The notes under the pieces were generated by a model. That model made no database searches and had not been told where the DNA came from. It was given only the letters and a program-made list of their open reading frames with translations. This document shows, piece after piece, positions 16,590-25,488 of a DNA stretch of 39,246 bases. Made by a program: the position numbers and the translations under genes. Every line of letters starts with the position of its first letter. Positions within the stretch are counted from its first letter, which is position 1. Source of the stretch: JBFLYZ01 sp040756415 (lineage in GTDB: Bacteria; Bacteroidota; Bacteroidia; JADZBD01); assembly GCA_040756415.1 (NCBI GenBank), contig JBFLYZ010000033.1:1-39246 (forward strand), in the 5' to 3' direction.

Positions 16590-18047
16590 ATGTTAAAACA
16601 AACCCTCCAGCAGAAGCTACTCCAGAAGCTCTCGCCCCAGCAGATCCAGCTCATGAAGCTGTTGCAACTGCCTACGGTGGCGCTCGAGCAGCGCATCAAG
16701 GAAGAGATGGAGATCAACCCGGCCCTGGAGGAAGGCGGTGAGGAGGACGAAGATGAGGTAAAGGATGAGGAGTACGATGAGAGCGCTGAGGGGGAGGAGA
16801 GCGGCAGCGATGATGAGTTCACCCTGAGCGATTTCATGGACCAGGACGATGATGAGACCGCCCAGTACAAGCTAAAGGCCAACAATACCAGCCCGGATGA
16901 CGAGCGCAGGGAGGTGCCCCTGGCCAACAGCTATACCTTCCACGACCTGCTCGAAAGCCAGCTCGGCCTGCGTCCGCTCAGCGACCACGAGTACCAGGTG
17001 GGGCTTTACCTGATCGGCAACATCGATGAGGACGGCTACCTGCGCAGGGACCTGGATTCCATTGTGGATGATATCGCTTTCCAGCAAAACGTGATTACCA
17101 CCCGCGAAGAGCTGGAAAAGCTGCTTTCCATCATACAGGAATTCGATCCGCCCGGGGTGGGTGCGCGCGACCTGAAAGAATGCCTGATGCTTCAGTTGGA
17201 GCGCAAAAGCTTCTGGGACGAGAACATGCAGCTCGCTGCCGAGATCATTACCAACTATATCGATGAGTTCTCGCGGAAGCATTACGATAAGATCGCCAAA
17301 AAGATAATGATCACCGAAGAGCGGCTTAAGGGCGCGATCAGCGAGATACTGACCCTTAATCCCAAGCCGGGCGGTTCCATGGCCGAAAGCCAGAAGACCG
17401 CGCAGGAGGTGGTCCCCGATTTTTTCATCAGCAACGAGAACGGCCAGTTGGAGCTTACGCTCAACTCGCGCAACGCCCCCGAAATGCGCATCGCCAAGGT
17501 CTACCGCCAGATGCTGGAGGAATATGCCCAGCGCAAGGACAAGACAGGAAAAGAAGCAGTGCAGTTCGTCAAGCAGAAGATCGAATCGGCACAGAACTTC
17601 ATCGATGCGATCAACCAGCGCCAGCAGACCCTGCTGCTCACCATGCAATGCATCATGGATTATCAGAAAGAATATTTTCTGACCGGTGACGAGATGAAAC
17701 TAAAGCCCATGATCCTGAAAGATGTTTCGGAGAAAGTGGGCCTGGATATCTCCACTATATCCCGCGTGAGCAACAGCAAGTACGTGCAAACGCCTTTCGG
17801 CACCTTTCTGCTCAAATCGTTCTTTTCCGAATCCATTTCCACCGATGCCGGTGAGGAGGTCTCATCGCGCGAGGTGAAGAAGATCATGAAAGATGCCATT
17901 GAGGCGGAAAACAAACGCAAGCCCCTGACCGATGATGAGCTGACCCAGATCCTGAAGGACAAAGGGTACACGATCGCCCGCAGAACAGTGGCCAAGTACC
18001 GCGAGATGCTCGAAATCCCGGTTGCGCGACTGCGCAAGCAGCTCTGA
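16590..18047 (+). CDS. rpoN: RNA polymerase sigma-54 factor
   Basis: A 485-residue sigma-54. Region I, the activator-interacting domain, is at residues 1-50 and is rich in Q and L (LSPQQIQLMKLLQLPTVAL). Region II (about 51-100) is very acidic. The core-binding domain spans about 120-300, with IGNIDEDGYLRRDL and FDPPGVGARDLKECL. The DNA-binding part has the helix-turn-helix (DISTISRVSNSKYVQTPFG) and the C-terminal RpoN box ARRTVAKYR (463-471), which reads the -24 element. All regions are intact. It needs bacterial enhancer-binding proteins to open promoters; none is encoded in this window. Its stop codon overlaps the start of the next gene by 1 bp (TGATG), so the downstream membrane protein is translationally coupled. 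Confidence 0.97.
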   Translation: MLKQTLQQKLLQKLSPQQIQLMKLLQLPTVALEQRIKEEMEINPALEEGGEEDEDEVKDEEYDESAEGEESGSDDEFTLSDFMDQDDDETAQYKLKANNTSPDDERREVPLANSYTFHDLLESQLGLRPLSDHEYQVGLYLIGNIDEDGYLRRDLDSIVDDIAFQQNVITTREELEKLLSIIQEFDPPGVGARDLKECLMLQLERKSFWDENMQLAAEIITNYIDEFSRKHYDKIAKKIMITEERLKGAISEILTLNPKPGGSMAESQKTAQEVVPDFFISNENGQLELTLNSRNAPEMRIAKVYRQMLEEYAQRKDKTGKEAVQFVKQKIESAQNFIDAINQRQQTLLLTMQCIMDYQKEYFLTGDEMKLKPMILKDVSEKVGLDISTISRVSNSKYVQTPFGTFLLKSFFSESISTDAGEEVSSREVKKIMKDAIEAENKRKPLTDDELTQILKDKGYTIARRTVAKYREMLEIPVARLRKQL

Positions 18048-18652
18048 TGGAAAGGCGCATCGCTACGATCATTTCCTATCTCTTCCACCCCCTCCTGATG
18101 CCGACCTACGGCCTCTTCCTCTTTTTCTATCTCGACAAGCACGCTTCCTATTTTCTTCCTTTCGAGATCAAGCGTACGCTGGTCATCATGACGCTTTGCT
18201 TCACCTTCGTGCTGCCGGTGCTCAACGCGTTTATCCTGCTTCGCCTGAAGATCATACGCAGCCTCGATATGCATACCCGCGAGGAGCGCAGGCTTCCCCT
18301 GCTGATCACGGCCATCTTTTATTTTTCGCAGTATTACCTCCTGCACGAGGCCGAGGTGTCTTCAACGCTCAAGCTGCTCATGCTCATCGCCATCATTTCC
18401 ATCACGCTCACCATCATCATCAATGTGTTCTGGAAGATCAGCGCGCATATGATCGGCATAGGAGGGATCACGGGCATGGCCATTATCCTGTGCTCGCTGT
18501 TCAATACTCCCGCAGCGGTGGTGCTGCCCCTGCTCTTCCTGGTGGCGGGTATAGTGGGTTATGCCCGGCTTACGCTGGAGGCGCACCGCCCGGCCGAAGT
18601 GTACGCTGGATTTGCCCTGGGATTACTTTGCCCGATGGTGTTTCTGTTTTGA
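18047..18652 (+). CDS. PAP2-like integral membrane protein
   Basis: A 201-residue protein with about six membrane helices. The layout resembles the type-2 phosphatidic acid phosphatase (PAP2) family. There is an arginine/proline segment REERRLP at about residues 78-84, an SAH triplet where PSGH would sit, and ARLTLEAHRPAEVYAG near the C-terminus where SRx5Hx3D is expected. The last motif keeps the histidine but has A for S and E for D, and the first lysine is not evident, so activity is uncertain. Lipid or isoprenoid pyrophosphate metabolism would be the family role, but the altered residues leave this open. It starts within the rpoN stop codon (1 bp overlap). It ends directly against the convergent TPR gene with no gap. 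Confidence 0.75.
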   Translation: MERRIATIISYLFHPLLMPTYGLFLFFYLDKHASYFLPFEIKRTLVIMTLCFTFVLPVLNAFILLRLKIIRSLDMHTREERRLPLLITAIFYFSQYYLLHEAEVSSTLKLLMLIAIISITLTIIINVFWKISAHMIGIGGITGMAIILCSLFNTPAAVVLPLLFLVAGIVGYARLTLEAHRPAEVYAGFALGLLCPMVFLF

Positions 18653-19597
18653 TCACCTGCAGTATTTGTTCTGCAGCTCAATGACCTCGTTGCCATACCG
18701 TACTGTAAAACCGAGCTCCAATGCCTTATCCAGGTCTTTACAGGCTTTTTTGTGCTTCTTCAGCTCAATATAGACCAGCGCGCGGTTACGATACGCGTAA
18801 GGATTATAGGGGTTGAGCTGTATGGATTTATTGATATCCTCCCGCGCGCCTTTGTAATCACCCAGCTTCATCTTTGAATATCCGCGGTTATTATAGGCGT
18901 AGCTCTTGCTTTTGACGCCCGGATCCTTATCAATGACCCTGGTCGCATAAGTGATGGCAGCGGAATGATCTCCCATAACACCCAACTGGTACGATACGCT
19001 GATCAGTGGCCCCAGCGTGGTGGTATCAAGGGCAAAGGCCTTAAGAAGAAACTGTATGGCCTCTGCGGGCTTACCCATATCATCCAGGCAATTTCCAATG
19101 CCCCAGTACGCAGCGGGATCCAGGCTGTCGATCTTCAGGCATTCCAGGTAATCTTCGTATGCTTCCTGCGGCTTGTTCATTGACCATTTGGCATTGCCCC
19201 GTGCGCAATAAGACCAGTACCTTATACTATCATTGGGCGCCAGCATAATGGCCATGTTGGCATCTTTAATGGCATCGTAGAACTGCCCGGCATCTTTGAG
19301 TATGCCGGCCCGCAGCAGGTAGGCTTCCGCATAATCTTTTTTAAGATAAATGGCGTGATCGACATCCTTGTAGAATTGCTGCCACATGCCCAGCGCGCTG
19401 CAGATGATTGCGCGGGTATAGAAATATTTCGCGCTGTCCGGGTTTTCGGCAATGGCCTTGTCGATCAGCGTCAGCGCTTCGGTATAGCCCTTCTCTTTTA
19501 TTTTAAGCAGGCTTTGCTGATAGTGTTTTTCGGCATTTTGCCCGAACAGGGGATGTAACAGGCAGATGCAGGCGGTAATAAAAATGACCGATCGCAT
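18653..19597 (-). CDS. Secreted tetratricopeptide-repeat protein
   Basis: A 314-residue protein with a signal peptide (MRSVIFITACICLLHPLFG, then QNAEK), so it is probably periplasmic. The rest is almost all TPR units of about 34 residues, for example AKYFYTRAIICSALGMWQQF, PAAYWGIGNCLDDMGKPAEA and YAYRNRALVYIELKKHKKAC. No enzymatic domain or membrane helix is present after the signal. TPR arrays mediate protein-protein contacts; the partner is unknown. Its ATG directly follows the hemB stop (TAAATG), so it is part of the heme transcript and probably translationally coupled. A role in heme synthesis is not implied by the sequence and may be a chance of operon membership. Confidence 0.9.
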   Translation of the reverse strand: MRSVIFITACICLLHPLFGQNAEKHYQQSLLKIKEKGYTEALTLIDKAIAENPDSAKYFYTRAIICSALGMWQQFYKDVDHAIYLKKDYAEAYLLRAGILKDAGQFYDAIKDANMAIMLAPNDSIRYWSYCARGNAKWSMNKPQEAYEDYLECLKIDSLDPAAYWGIGNCLDDMGKPAEAIQFLLKAFALDTTTLGPLISVSYQLGVMGDHSAAITYATRVIDKDPGVKSKSYAYNNRGYSKMKLGDYKGAREDINKSIQLNPYNPYAYRNRALVYIELKKHKKACKDLDKALELGFTVRYGNEVIELQNKYCR

Positions 19598-20566
19598 TTA
19601 TATCCAGTTTTCTTCGAGAATGGTTCTTGTATGATACGAAATGATGATGCCGGCACCCGCGCGCGCAAAGGCGTGCATGTTCTCCATCACGATCTTCTGT
19701 TCGTCTATCCATCCCCTGCCCGCAGCGGCCTTGACCATGGAGTATTCGCCTGAAACATTATAGCAGGCTACCGGCAGCAGGGTATTGGCCCGCAGGGTGG
19801 AGATCACGTCAAGGTACGCAAGGGCGGGCTTCACCATCAGTATGTCGGCCCCTTCCTGTTCGTCAAGCAATCCTTCTTTCAGCGCCTCGCGCCCGTTGCG
19901 CAGGTCCATCTGGTAGCTTTTGCGGTCGCCCTTTTCGGGAGCCGAATCGGCCGCCTCCCGGAAAGGACCGTAATAAGACGATGCGAACTTGATGGCGTAC
20001 GACATGATGCCCGTATCCTCGAATCCCTTCCGGTCCAGCAGCTCGCGTATGGCTCCCACGCGCCCGTCCATCATGTCGGAGGGGGCTACCATGTCGGCCC
20101 CGGCCTGCGCGTGGGCCAGGGCCATTTTGGCGATCACCTCCACCGATGCATCATTGTGCACGTGGTCCCCATCCAGTATGCCGCAGTGCCCGTGCGTGGT
20201 ATACGCGCATACGCACACATCCGTGATCAGGTAAAGGTCCTGCCCGAAATTCTTTTTGAGCTCCTTTATGGCTTTTACCACCACCGAGCCGGTGCCATAC
20301 GAAGAGCTCGCATCTTTGGTCTTCTCCTCGCCCACGCCAAAAAGCAGCAGCTTGTTGACCCCGTGCTTCAGTCCTTTCTCCGCATCCTTCAGCAGTTCGT
20401 CCACTGAAAAATGGTTGATGCCCGGCATGGCCTGTATGGGATGCACCTGTTTTTTGCCAGGCACGATAAAATAAGGATAGATGAACATATCCCTGGATAA
20501 GCGGGTCTCGGCCGCCAGCTCGCGGATAATGGCGTTGTTGCGTAATCTTCTGGGTCTGATCTTCAT
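19598..20566 (-). CDS. hemB: Porphobilinogen synthase (ALA dehydratase)
   Basis: A 322-residue enzyme condensing two 5-aminolevulinate molecules to porphobilinogen. The zinc site is present as DVCVCAYTTHGHCG with cysteines 118, 120 and 128, so this is a zinc-type rather than a magnesium-only form. The two active-site lysines are in YAIKFASSYYGPF (K193) and ILMVKPALAYLD (K246). MVAPSDMMDGRVGAIR is also diagnostic. The length is normal. It lies 8 bp downstream of hemCD and abuts the TPR gene. It completes, with hemA and hemCD, three successive early steps; hemL and the later steps are not in the window. Confidence 0.97.
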   Translation of the reverse strand: MKIRPRRLRNNAIIRELAAETRLSRDMFIYPYFIVPGKKQVHPIQAMPGINHFSVDELLKDAEKGLKHGVNKLLLFGVGEEKTKDASSSYGTGSVVVKAIKELKKNFGQDLYLITDVCVCAYTTHGHCGILDGDHVHNDASVEVIAKMALAHAQAGADMVAPSDMMDGRVGAIRELLDRKGFEDTGIMSYAIKFASSYYGPFREAADSAPEKGDRKSYQMDLRNGREALKEGLLDEQEGADILMVKPALAYLDVISTLRANTLLPVACYNVSGEYSMVKAAAGRGWIDEQKIVMENMHAFARAGAGIIISYHTRTILEENWI

Positions 20567-20574
20567 GGTTCTGT

Positions 20575-22152
20575 TTATGAAATGCTGAATACCGCCTGCA
20601 GCAGTCCCAGGTCGTCAAAGGAAACCGGCTGCTTATTGGCTTTGACGCCTTTGCGCGCAAGGGCATTGGCTGTGGCATCGCCCATGGCGATGATCTTCTG
20701 TCCCTGTACCTTGAACTTCTCGAAGAAGGTCTCCACGTTCGAAGGGCTGGTGAACACCAGTATGCCGCAATCGTTTACCGGCAGCTCGTTCCCGACCGGG
20801 TTCTTTACCGTTTCATACACCACCAGGTCGATCACGTTTTCTTTCCTGGGCAACTGCAACTGGATGGTCTTCATGCTGACCTTGGCCTGGGGGAAAAGAA
20901 CGGTTTTGTTTCCCACCAGGGCCGAGAATTTTTTGCCGGTCATACGCGTATCGTCCGAGCTGCCGATGAACTCGGCCCGCTTGCCGTACCTGCGCAGCTC
21001 CTCGGCAGTGGACTTGCCCACCGCACCGAACCTGACCCCTTCCACGTCAGGGTTCTGCTCGAAGAAATACTTCACCGCGTTCCTGCTCGAGAAGAAGACC
21101 CAGTCGCATTTCCTGTAGTTGCGCATGGGAACCGGCCGTACCTCGATCAGTGAGCGGCAGAATACCGTATAGCCGTTGCCTTCCAGGCAGCGTTTGAAGA
21201 GATCGTTCTTCTTCTCATCGCGCGTAATGAATACGGTGGCGGGAGCCGATGAGCGTATGCGCTCCACGATCTTTTCCGCGAGACCTTCAGCGCGTTTGGA
21301 TTCGAAATAAAAATACCGGGGCAGGCTGTCCCACTTTTCGGCCTTGGCCACCCGCACGGTGAATCTTTTTTCGCCCTCCTCATTCTCTTCCTGTTCGCAC
21401 AGCACCCCCAGCGGAAGCTGGCAGCCTCCCTGGAAGAGGTTCATCACCCTGCGTTCGACAGCAATGGCGCCTTCTACCTCCCGGTTCGTGATGGCTTTCA
21501 GTTTGTCGATCAGCCGGCTGTCGTTCTCCCTGACCTGCAGGGCCAGCACGCCCTGTGCGGGAGCCGGTATGAACTCCTGCGCGTCCAGCAGCTCCGCATG
21601 GAAGCCGCTGAGGTCAATACCCAGGCGCGACACGCCAGCGTAGGCGATCAGTATGGCATCGTATTCCTTATCGCGCAGCTTTTGTATGCGCGTGGGTACG
21701 TTGCCCCTCAGGTCGCTCAGCTTCAGGTCGGGCCTCCAGGCCAGGAGCTGCGATTTCCTGCGTGCCGATGAGGTGCCTGTCACGGCATTGGCCTTCAGCG
21801 AAAAGCGCATGCGCTCATCCACCGCGTTTTTATTGATCAGCAGCAGCTCGCGCGGGTCTTCACGCTGGGATACGGCAGCGATCACCAGCCTCGGGGGAGC
21901 ATCGGTAGGCAGGTCTTTATGCGAATGCACGGCCAGGTCGATCTCCCTGTTGAGCAGGGCGTCTTCTATCTCTTTCGTGAAAAATCCCTTGCCTTCGATC
22001 TTGTCCCAGCTCAACTGCACCAGGTCGCCTTTGGTCTTGATGATACGGATCTCCGCCTCCAGGCCTATGCGTTTGAGCTCTCCGCGCACGAACTCAGCCT
22101 GCCAGAGGGCCAGGTCGCTGCCCCTGCTTCCTATGATGATCTTTTCTGACAT
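20575..22152 (-). CDS. hemCD: HemC-HemD fusion: hydroxymethylbilane synthase / uroporphyrinogen-III synthase
   Basis: A 525-residue bifunctional protein. Residues 1-300 are hydroxymethylbilane synthase: SRGSDLALWQAEFV near the start, HSHKDLPT with catalytic Asp80, TSSARRKSQL, and the dipyrromethane-cofactor cysteine in GGCQLPLG (C244). Residues about 304-525 are uroporphyrinogen-III synthase, a poorly conserved family recognised by VFFSSRNAVKYF, FGAVGKSTAEELRRYG, LVFTSPSNVETFFEKF and IAMGDATANALARKG. The reading frame runs through the junction without a stop, so this is a genuine fusion rather than an overlap. Coupling the two activities could pass unstable hydroxymethylbilane directly to ring closure (inference). 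It is 35 bp after hemA and 8 bp before hemB in one operon. Confidence 0.93.
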   Translation of the reverse strand: MSEKIIIGSRGSDLALWQAEFVRGELKRIGLEAEIRIIKTKGDLVQLSWDKIEGKGFFTKEIEDALLNREIDLAVHSHKDLPTDAPPRLVIAAVSQREDPRELLLINKNAVDERMRFSLKANAVTGTSSARRKSQLLAWRPDLKLSDLRGNVPTRIQKLRDKEYDAILIAYAGVSRLGIDLSGFHAELLDAQEFIPAPAQGVLALQVRENDSRLIDKLKAITNREVEGAIAVERRVMNLFQGGCQLPLGVLCEQEENEEGEKRFTVRVAKAEKWDSLPRYFYFESKRAEGLAEKIVERIRSSAPATVFITRDEKKNDLFKRCLEGNGYTVFCRSLIEVRPVPMRNYRKCDWVFFSSRNAVKYFFEQNPDVEGVRFGAVGKSTAEELRRYGKRAEFIGSSDDTRMTGKKFSALVGNKTVLFPQAKVSMKTIQLQLPRKENVIDLVVYETVKNPVGNELPVNDCGILVFTSPSNVETFFEKFKVQGQKIIAMGDATANALARKGVKANKQPVSFDDLGLLQAVFSIS

Positions 22153-22187
22153 GGAGTATTCCCTTTACGCGGAAAGAGGAAGTATGG

Positions 22188-23423
22188 TCATTCGGCTGAA
22201 GGGTCTTCGATAAGAATTTCCTTCGCCATTTTCATCGGCACGCTGATGTATTTCTTTTCAAGATAGGCGATAACCTTATCCAGGGTCTCGCGCGAGCGTT
22301 CGTCCAGTCGCTCTATATCCTTTGCAAACACTTCCCTGACGGCCGTTTCGCGTATCTCTTTTACCTTTTTCGGAACCTGGCTCATGGCCAGCTCCACTTT
22401 TCTTTCCCTGAAATCCTTCCGGAACTCGGCCATGTTCGACCGGATAATGCGTTCGCAGGCGGCCAGTTCTTTTTCGCGCTCCTTCAGGTTCTTCCTGGCT
22501 ATCTCCTGGAGGCTGCTAACCGAAATCAGGTGTACATCGAATAACTGCGGTATGTCTTCGTCCAGGTCGCTGGGCACGGCCAGGTCGACCACCGCTTTTC
22601 TTCCTTTGTCGCCAGCAGCAAGGGCGCGGTAAATATCTTTTGTAATGATCTTTTCTCCCGAACCGGTGCAGGTGATGATCACATCAAACCCTCCGGTATG
22701 GTCCCTGAGCGATGCGAGCGGGCAGGCGGTCCCGCCCAGCGCTGCGGCCAGCTTCTCCCCATTGGCAAGCGTGCGGTTGAACACCGTGAAATTATGAAAG
22801 CCGTGCTTGCGCAGGTATTTGGCCATGGTGGTATTGGTCACCCCCGCACCGATGATCAGGAAACGGGCGTCCAGCCTTACGTTGAGCGAACGCAGCTTGC
22901 GGTAGGCAAGCGAAACAACTGAAACGGGATTTTTAGCGATATTGGTCTGCGTGTACACTTCTTTGGCGCACTCAATGGCTTTTTGCGCGAGCAGTCGAAG
23001 GGTATCGCCCGTAAGGCCGTTCTCCCTGCAGAACTCGTAGGCGCTGCGCAGTTGGGTGATGATCTCGCGCTCGCCCACCACCATCGAATCGAGCGAAGAG
23101 GCTACCTTGAAAAAATGCTGCACGGCATCCGGGCCCTGGAGCACCTGCGCTGAGCTTACCGCCTGACCGATCTCTTCAGGGGTCCAGGAAGGATTGAAGG
23201 CATTGAAAAAGCGCTGCATAAAGGCGGCATCCGTATCCCCTTCCGTGACAAAAACGAATTCCACCCGGTTGCAGGTGGAAAGGTACATGAGCTCCGCTAT
23301 GCCGGTAGCGCTTTTTACCCGTTCGAGCACGGTTAGTAAGCCGGGCTGCTCGAGATGAAAGCGCCCGATGAAATGCACATCTGAATTGCGGTGTGTGAAA
23401 GCTATGGTCCTTACGCGGTTCAT
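22188..23423 (-). CDS. hemA: Glutamyl-tRNA reductase
   Basis: A 411-residue enzyme that reduces glutamyl-tRNA to glutamate-1-semialdehyde, the committed step of C5-pathway tetrapyrrole synthesis. The catalytic cysteine is in MYLSTCNRVEFVF (C51). SMVVGEREIITQLRSAYEFC is the family signature, and the NADPH-binding fold has IIGAGVTNTTMAKYLRKHG. A C-terminal helical dimerisation domain is present. It is first in the heme operon and divergent from the TPR-SpoIIE phosphatase gene. The minus-strand sequence before its ATG has GAAATTTG, a weak -7 candidate. Confidence 0.97.
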   Translation of the reverse strand: MNRVRTIAFTHRNSDVHFIGRFHLEQPGLLTVLERVKSATGIAELMYLSTCNRVEFVFVTEGDTDAAFMQRFFNAFNPSWTPEEIGQAVSSAQVLQGPDAVQHFFKVASSLDSMVVGEREIITQLRSAYEFCRENGLTGDTLRLLAQKAIECAKEVYTQTNIAKNPVSVVSLAYRKLRSLNVRLDARFLIIGAGVTNTTMAKYLRKHGFHNFTVFNRTLANGEKLAAALGGTACPLASLRDHTGGFDVIITCTGSGEKIITKDIYRALAAGDKGRKAVVDLAVPSDLDEDIPQLFDVHLISVSSLQEIARKNLKEREKELAACERIIRSNMAEFRKDFRERKVELAMSQVPKKVKEIRETAVREVFAKDIERLDERSRETLDKVIAYLEKKYISVPMKMAKEILIEDPSAE

Positions 23424-23457
23424 TCAGCACACAAATTTCTCCTTTCCGGCCTGCTTA

Positions 23458-23475
23458 ATTGTCACAAAATTGTCA
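23458..23475. promoter_or_regulatory. Direct repeat in the hemA/phosphatase divergent region
   Basis: ATTGTCA occurs at 23458-23464 and 23469-23475, an 11 bp period (about one helical turn). It sits between the two divergent promoters. It could be a binding site for a dimer on one DNA face, but a pair this short may also be chance. Confidence 0.2.
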
Positions 23476-23504
23476 GAAGGGGCCTGATAAATATCAGTAA
23501 TTCA

Positions 23505-23512
23505 TATATTTG
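23505..23512 (+). promoter_or_regulatory. -7 box of the TPR-SpoIIE gene
   Basis: TATATTTG matches TAnnTTTG exactly and ends 18 bp before the ATG at 23531. It overlaps the in-frame TTG at 23510, arguing against use of that upstream codon. Confidence 0.55.
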
Positions 23513-23530
23513 ATCTTCTGCAAACGCGTG

Positions 23531-25477
23531 ATGAAAAATCCCTTTCGCAAAGGTATACTGTTCTTCCTCCTGTTTATCACCGCAAGCCCTCTTCCGGCCG
23601 GGCCGAAGATCGACAGTTTGCTGGAGCTGCTTCCCCGTACCAGCGACAGTGAGCGGGTAAGCGTGCTGATCCAGATCAGCCACTACTACCAAAGCCGGGA
23701 AACGGAAAAGTCGCTTGACTATTGCAAACAGGCTATAGCCCTGGCCGAAAAGCTGGGCAATAAGCAGTTGATCGCTGACGCCTATTACCGCCTGGGTAAC
23801 GTGTACAACGGCAATGGCAACTATACCAGGGCCTTTGAGGCCCTGATGAAGTCGTATGCCCTGTTCGATGAGGTCAAATACTATAAGGGTATGGCCAACA
23901 GCGCCAATTCCATAGGCAATATTTACCTGGCCCGTAAGGATACGGCCAACATGTTCAGGTACTACCGCATGGCCCTGGCCAGCGCTGAAAAGTCGGGGAG
24001 CGAGGGAACTACAGGGGCTATACTCGTTGGCCTGGGTAACGCGTACAGCGCGCAGGGAAAGTATGCCGAATCCATAGAGTATTTTCAGCGTGCTGCGGGC
24101 ATCTTCAAAAAGGCGGGGAAGGAAATGGAATATGTAGTGTGCATGGTCAATACCGGCAGCGCGCTGCTCTCCGGGGGAGACGCTTTGAAAGCGGAGGATA
24201 TCTTTCAGTCGGTGCTGCCCCTGGCGGAGAAAGTAGGCAATAAGTACGTAATGGCCCTTACCTATGCCCAGTGCGGGCTTGCCAAGGACGCGCTGGGCCG
24301 GCCCAGCGATGCCCTGCTTTTTCATTACAAGGCGCTCCAGGCCGCCAGGGAGATCAACGCCCGCGATAACGTGAGCGAAATCAGCCGCTACCTTTCCGAT
24401 TCTTATTTTGCGATGGGCAGGGCCGATAGCGCCTACAAATACCTCAAGCTGTTCGCTGACCTGCGCGATTCCATCTTTAACGAGGAAACGGCAGCGCAGA
24501 CGGCCGAAATGCAGGCCCGTTTCGATGCCGCGGAAAAGGACAAAGCGCTACTGGAAAAGGATTCGGAGCTCAAACAGCAGGCCATGCGGCTGAACATGTT
24601 CCTCATCGCTTTTGCGCTGGTGCTGGCGCTGGCTATGATCGTTTACCGCAGCTATTACCAGAAGAAAAAGACCGCAGCCGAGATCTCGCGGCAGAAAAGC
24701 ATCATTGAAGAGAAGAACAAGGACATCACCGACAGCATACGCTACGCGCAGCATCTCCAGACGGCCATTCTCCCGCCTGACGACCTGGTCTACGAACACC
24801 TGAAGGATTGTTTCATCCTGTATAAGCCCAAGGACATCGTGAGCGGTGATTTCTACTGGATGTTCCCCCAGGGGCCCAATGTGTATTTCGCCTCGGTCGA
24901 TTGCACCGGTCACGGGGTGCCGGGCGCGTTCATGAGCATTGTGGGCCACAATACCCTCAACTTTATCCTCAACAGCCGCCTTTACCTCACGCCTTCCGAA
25001 ATACTCGACACGCTCAATACCGAGGTGCGCTTCCTGTTCAGCAACAAGTACTCGCATAACCTGGTGAACGATGGCATGGATATCTCGGTATGCCTGCTCA
25101 ACCGGAAGGAAATGAAGCTGCAGTTTGCGGGCGCCAACAACCCGCTTTACCTGATCCGGAACAAGGAGCTGATCGAGATCAGGGCCGATAAACAGGCGAT
25201 AGGAGGCATGTACGATGTCGACCCGAAACCGTTCACCAACCACGAGATTGCGCTGCAAAAAGACGATTGCATTTATATTTTCAGTGACGGCTATGCCGAT
25301 CAGTTTGGCGGCCCTGACGGGAAGAAGTTCAAGTACTCACGCATGAAAGAGCAGTTGCTGTCGGTCGTCTCGCAGCCCATGTTCAGGCAAAAGCAGCACA
25401 TGAACGGTATTATCGAGAAGTGGAAAGGAGGCCTGGAACAGGTCGATGACATGCTGCTTATGGGAGTCAGGATATAA
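23531..25477 (+). CDS. TPR-sensor SpoIIE transmembrane phosphatase
   Basis: A 648-residue receptor phosphatase. I start it at the ATG at 23531 (signal peptide about residues 1-23, MKNPFRKGILFFLLF...). Residues about 45-310 are TPR repeats, placed in the periplasm. A helical stalk leads to one membrane helix (about 354-374), a coiled coil, and the linker DSIRYAQHLQTAILP (401-415). The SpoIIE/PP2C domain has GDFYW (439-443), DCTGHGVPG (457-465), DGMD (514-517), FSDG (584-587) and DD (639-640), all intact. It should dephosphorylate a cytoplasmic Ser/Thr phosphoprotein under control of the periplasmic TPR domain; ligand and substrate are unknown. The next phosphatase gene starts 11 bp later, so they form an operon and may act as a pair. 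Confidence 0.93.
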   Translation: MKNPFRKGILFFLLFITASPLPAGPKIDSLLELLPRTSDSERVSVLIQISHYYQSRETEKSLDYCKQAIALAEKLGNKQLIADAYYRLGNVYNGNGNYTRAFEALMKSYALFDEVKYYKGMANSANSIGNIYLARKDTANMFRYYRMALASAEKSGSEGTTGAILVGLGNAYSAQGKYAESIEYFQRAAGIFKKAGKEMEYVVCMVNTGSALLSGGDALKAEDIFQSVLPLAEKVGNKYVMALTYAQCGLAKDALGRPSDALLFHYKALQAAREINARDNVSEISRYLSDSYFAMGRADSAYKYLKLFADLRDSIFNEETAAQTAEMQARFDAAEKDKALLEKDSELKQQAMRLNMFLIAFALVLALAMIVYRSYYQKKKTAAEISRQKSIIEEKNKDITDSIRYAQHLQTAILPPDDLVYEHLKDCFILYKPKDIVSGDFYWMFPQGPNVYFASVDCTGHGVPGAFMSIVGHNTLNFILNSRLYLTPSEILDTLNTEVRFLFSNKYSHNLVNDGMDISVCLLNRKEMKLQFAGANNPLYLIRNKELIEIRADKQAIGGMYDVDPKPFTNHEIALQKDDCIYIFSDGYADQFGGPDGKKFKYSRMKEQLLSVVSQPMFRQKQHMNGIIEKWKGGLEQVDDMLLMGVRI

Positions 25478-25488
25478 AAGGTTTTACC

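Noticed and set aside
23510..23530. TTG start for the TPR-SpoIIE gene
   Set aside because: It overlaps the -7 box and spoils the signal peptide; the ATG at 23531 gives a normal one.
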